A stretch of 5,694 nucleotides of DNA from an uncultured Eubacteriales bacterium (lineage in GTDB: Bacteria > Bacillota > Clostridia > Oscillospirales > Oscillospiraceae), in contig URXW01000065.1 in assembly GCA_900551995.1 (NCBI GenBank), positions 1 through 5,694 of the forward strand, written 5' to 3'. Shown here piece after piece: positions 5,532 through 5,694 of this stretch; the stretch's first letter is position 1, and each line of letters opens with the position of its first letter. Position numbers and translations under genes: made by a program. The notes under the pieces were generated by a model, which saw only the letters and a program-made list of their open reading frames with translations, searched no databases and was not told where the DNA came from.

Positions 5532-5553
5532 CTCATATAGTCCAAAGTTGCGG

Positions 5554-5583
5554 TTGAGTTGTTCACAAGTTTTATGGTATAAT
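5554..5583 (+). promoter_or_regulatory. Extended -10 promoter for the last gene
   Basis: A perfect TATAAT (5578-5583) is preceded by TG one base upstream (5575-5576). A -35-like TTGAGT (5554-5559, 4 of 6) lies 18 bases away. The small dyad TTGTTCACAA (5559-5568) in the spacer could be an operator half. Transcription would start near 5590, about 44 bases before the gene. Confidence 0.7.
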
Positions 5584-5633
5584 TTGAATACGAAAATTGA
5601 GCAACAAATTTGAATTTATTAAGGAGGATATGG

Positions 5634-5694
5634 ATGAAACTGTTTTTATGTTCGCACTTTTCAAGTGTAGGAAGTTTGATAAAAGAAGAAATTG
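5634..5694 (+). CDS. Partial gene, N-terminus resembling peptidase S51 / type 1 glutamine amidotransferase-like protein
   Basis: Only the first 20 codons are in the window and the gene runs off the right edge. The start at ATG 5634 is chosen because AAGGAGG (5621-5627) is 6 bases upstream; the ATG at 5630 is in another frame and only 2 bases away. The protein begins MKLFLCSHFSSVGSL and continues IKEEI. A first beta strand MKLFL followed by S-x-F and a helix is how many dipeptidase E-like (S51, class I glutamine amidotransferase fold) proteins of Firmicutes begin. The catalytic Ser-His part would lie beyond the window, so neither activity nor integrity can be judged. Codons are AT-rich (TTT, TTA, AAA, ATA, GAA), unlike the transporter genes, which fits acquired DNA. 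The family call is by recognition of a short N-terminus and could be wrong. Confidence 0.55.
   Translation, partial: MKLFLCSHFSSVGSLIKEEI

Larger units (their letters stand above)
5309..5694. mobile_element. Probable end of an element integrated at tRNA-Arg, continuing to the right
   Basis: The displaced tRNA 3' fragment and its terminator lie on the left, so the geometry of tRNA integration places the element on the right. Sequence past the fragment has a different character: several hairpins, an 11-base direct repeat, then AT-rich DNA with a lone gene under its own promoter. No integrase, relaxase or phage gene is visible here, so the kind of element (phage, conjugative element, island) is unknown and its right end is outside the window. 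Confidence 0.45.

Noticed and set aside
5309..5560. Integrase C-terminus on the minus strand next to the tRNA fragment
   Set aside because: Minus-strand frames here contain early stops, and the characteristic His-x-x-Arg and Tyr motifs of tyrosine recombinases were not found.

Overview
This window most likely comes from a gut-type Clostridia genome (Oscillospiraceae-like; inferred, not proven). The core genes are GC-rich, use strong AGGAGG-type ribosome binding sites, and encode a Gram-positive lipoprotein with a short Lys-Lys-Phe signal peptide. The right end becomes clearly AT-rich.

The main content is one complete four-gene ABC importer operon of the BMP/NupNOPQ class on the + strand. Its genes are a double-NBD ATPase (393-1904, TTG start), a first BPD_transp_2 permease (1922-2989), a second permease that overlaps the first by one base (2989-3912), and a BMP-family substrate-binding lipoprotein (3982-5016). 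The lipoprotein would capture a ligand outside the membrane, most probably a nucleoside. The two permeases form the channel and the ATPase drives it. The binding-protein gene is last, after a 69-base gap with a stem-loop, a possible internal extended -10 element and the best ribosome binding site of the operon. These could set its level separately from the membrane genes. A perfect 14-bp hairpin with a T tract (5038-5069) closes the operon.

The 392 bases before the operon hold no convincing gene. They contain the terminator of an upstream unit (26-56), an imperfect purine-rich tandem repeat (63-121), an extended -10 promoter (259-287) and two back-to-back perfect inverted repeats (310-327 and 328-351) in the presumed 5' leader.

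The 617 bases between the operon and the last gene (5017-5633) also hold no convincing gene, but they are full of structure. There is a four-run G-quadruplex motif (5135-5161). There is an intrinsic terminator reading on the minus strand (5222-5264). Directly joined to it is the 3' part of a tRNA-Arg(ACG) gene on the minus strand (5265-5308), running exactly from the anticodon loop to the 3' end and lacking its 5' half. This is the usual signature of the displaced end of an element integrated into a tRNA gene. The geometry puts old chromosome on the left and the element on the right. Right of it come three more hairpins, an 11-base-period direct repeat, a good promoter, and the first 20 codons of a gene that resembles the peptidase S51 / type 1 glutamine amidotransferase-like family. 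That gene is probably element cargo. No integrase or other mobility gene is visible, so the element call rests on the tRNA fragment and the composition shift.
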